Below, piece by piece: positions 63,959 through 64,000 of a DNA stretch of 64,000 bases. This stretch comes from Camarhynchus parvulus (lineage: Eukaryota > Chordata > Aves > Passeriformes > Thraupidae). The stretch covers positions 25,754,501 through 25,818,500 of the forward strand of contig NC_044572.1 of the NCBI RefSeq assembly GCF_901933205.1, given 5' to 3'. Both the position numbers and the translations under genes were made by a program. Under the pieces are notes generated by a model. It was not told where the DNA came from, did not search any database, and was given only the letters and a program-made list of their open reading frames with translations. Position 1 is the stretch's first letter. Each line of letters begins with the position of its first letter.

Positions 63959-64000
63959 CTAAATTAATCACACACTTTATCCAACTGATTTTGCTTGACA

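Overview
The window looks like avian nuclear DNA, probably from a songbird. It is AT-rich, intron-dominated and contains no compact bacterial-style genes. It carries degraded copies of the CR1 LINE, the characteristic bird retroposon. It also has two probable solo LTRs and ordinary vertebrate microsatellites. The passerine assignment is inference from LTR style only.

The one recognisable gene is on the minus strand and runs from at least 56374 down to a stop codon at 16866-16868. It is the 3' two-thirds of COL28A1 (collagen type XXVIII alpha 1 chain). Reading 5' to 3' on the minus strand there are 18 small, phase-0 collagen exons (56374 down to 22349), then a possible 19-bp micro-exon (22240-22258). 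A single large exon (21150-21704) follows, encoding a von Willebrand factor A domain with an intact MIDAS. Two linker exons (19756-19943, 17468-17684) lead to a terminal exon (16866-17035) with a complete six-cysteine Kunitz domain. Interrupted collagen followed by vWA, a low-complexity linker and a terminal Kunitz domain is the diagnostic COL28A1 order. All exon phases close if the micro-exon is included: 2406 bp, or 801 residues plus stop. The signal peptide, the first vWA domain and the first collagen exons are not in the window and should lie above 64000.

Two features of the gene stand out. First, 13 of the 18 collagen exons are exactly 69 bp (23 codons). Each is one residue short of eight Gly-X-Y triplets, and the irregularity always falls at codons 13-20, giving a periodic series of helix interruptions. 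Second, collagen exon 24371-24433 has good splice sites but an in-frame TGA where a Gly codon is expected. Other exons show Gly-to-Arg, Gly-to-Ser and Gly-to-Ala style changes.

Positions 1 to about 15.8 kb look intergenic: no convincing exons, two CR1 fragments and an LTR-like block at 11691-12185. The neighbouring gene in other vertebrates (C1GALT1) was looked for and not seen. Introns hold a CR1 fragment (35.5 kb), a probable minus-strand LTR (41.6-42.1 kb), a CA/TATACA microsatellite, a CAA-rich tract, a 20-bp triplicate, 58-bp and 28-bp duplications and a TCA microsatellite. Positions 56375-63765 show no recognisable exon. At 63766-63958 there is a protein-like open segment on the minus strand with an acceptor, a stop and a nearby polyadenylation signal; I could not identify it.
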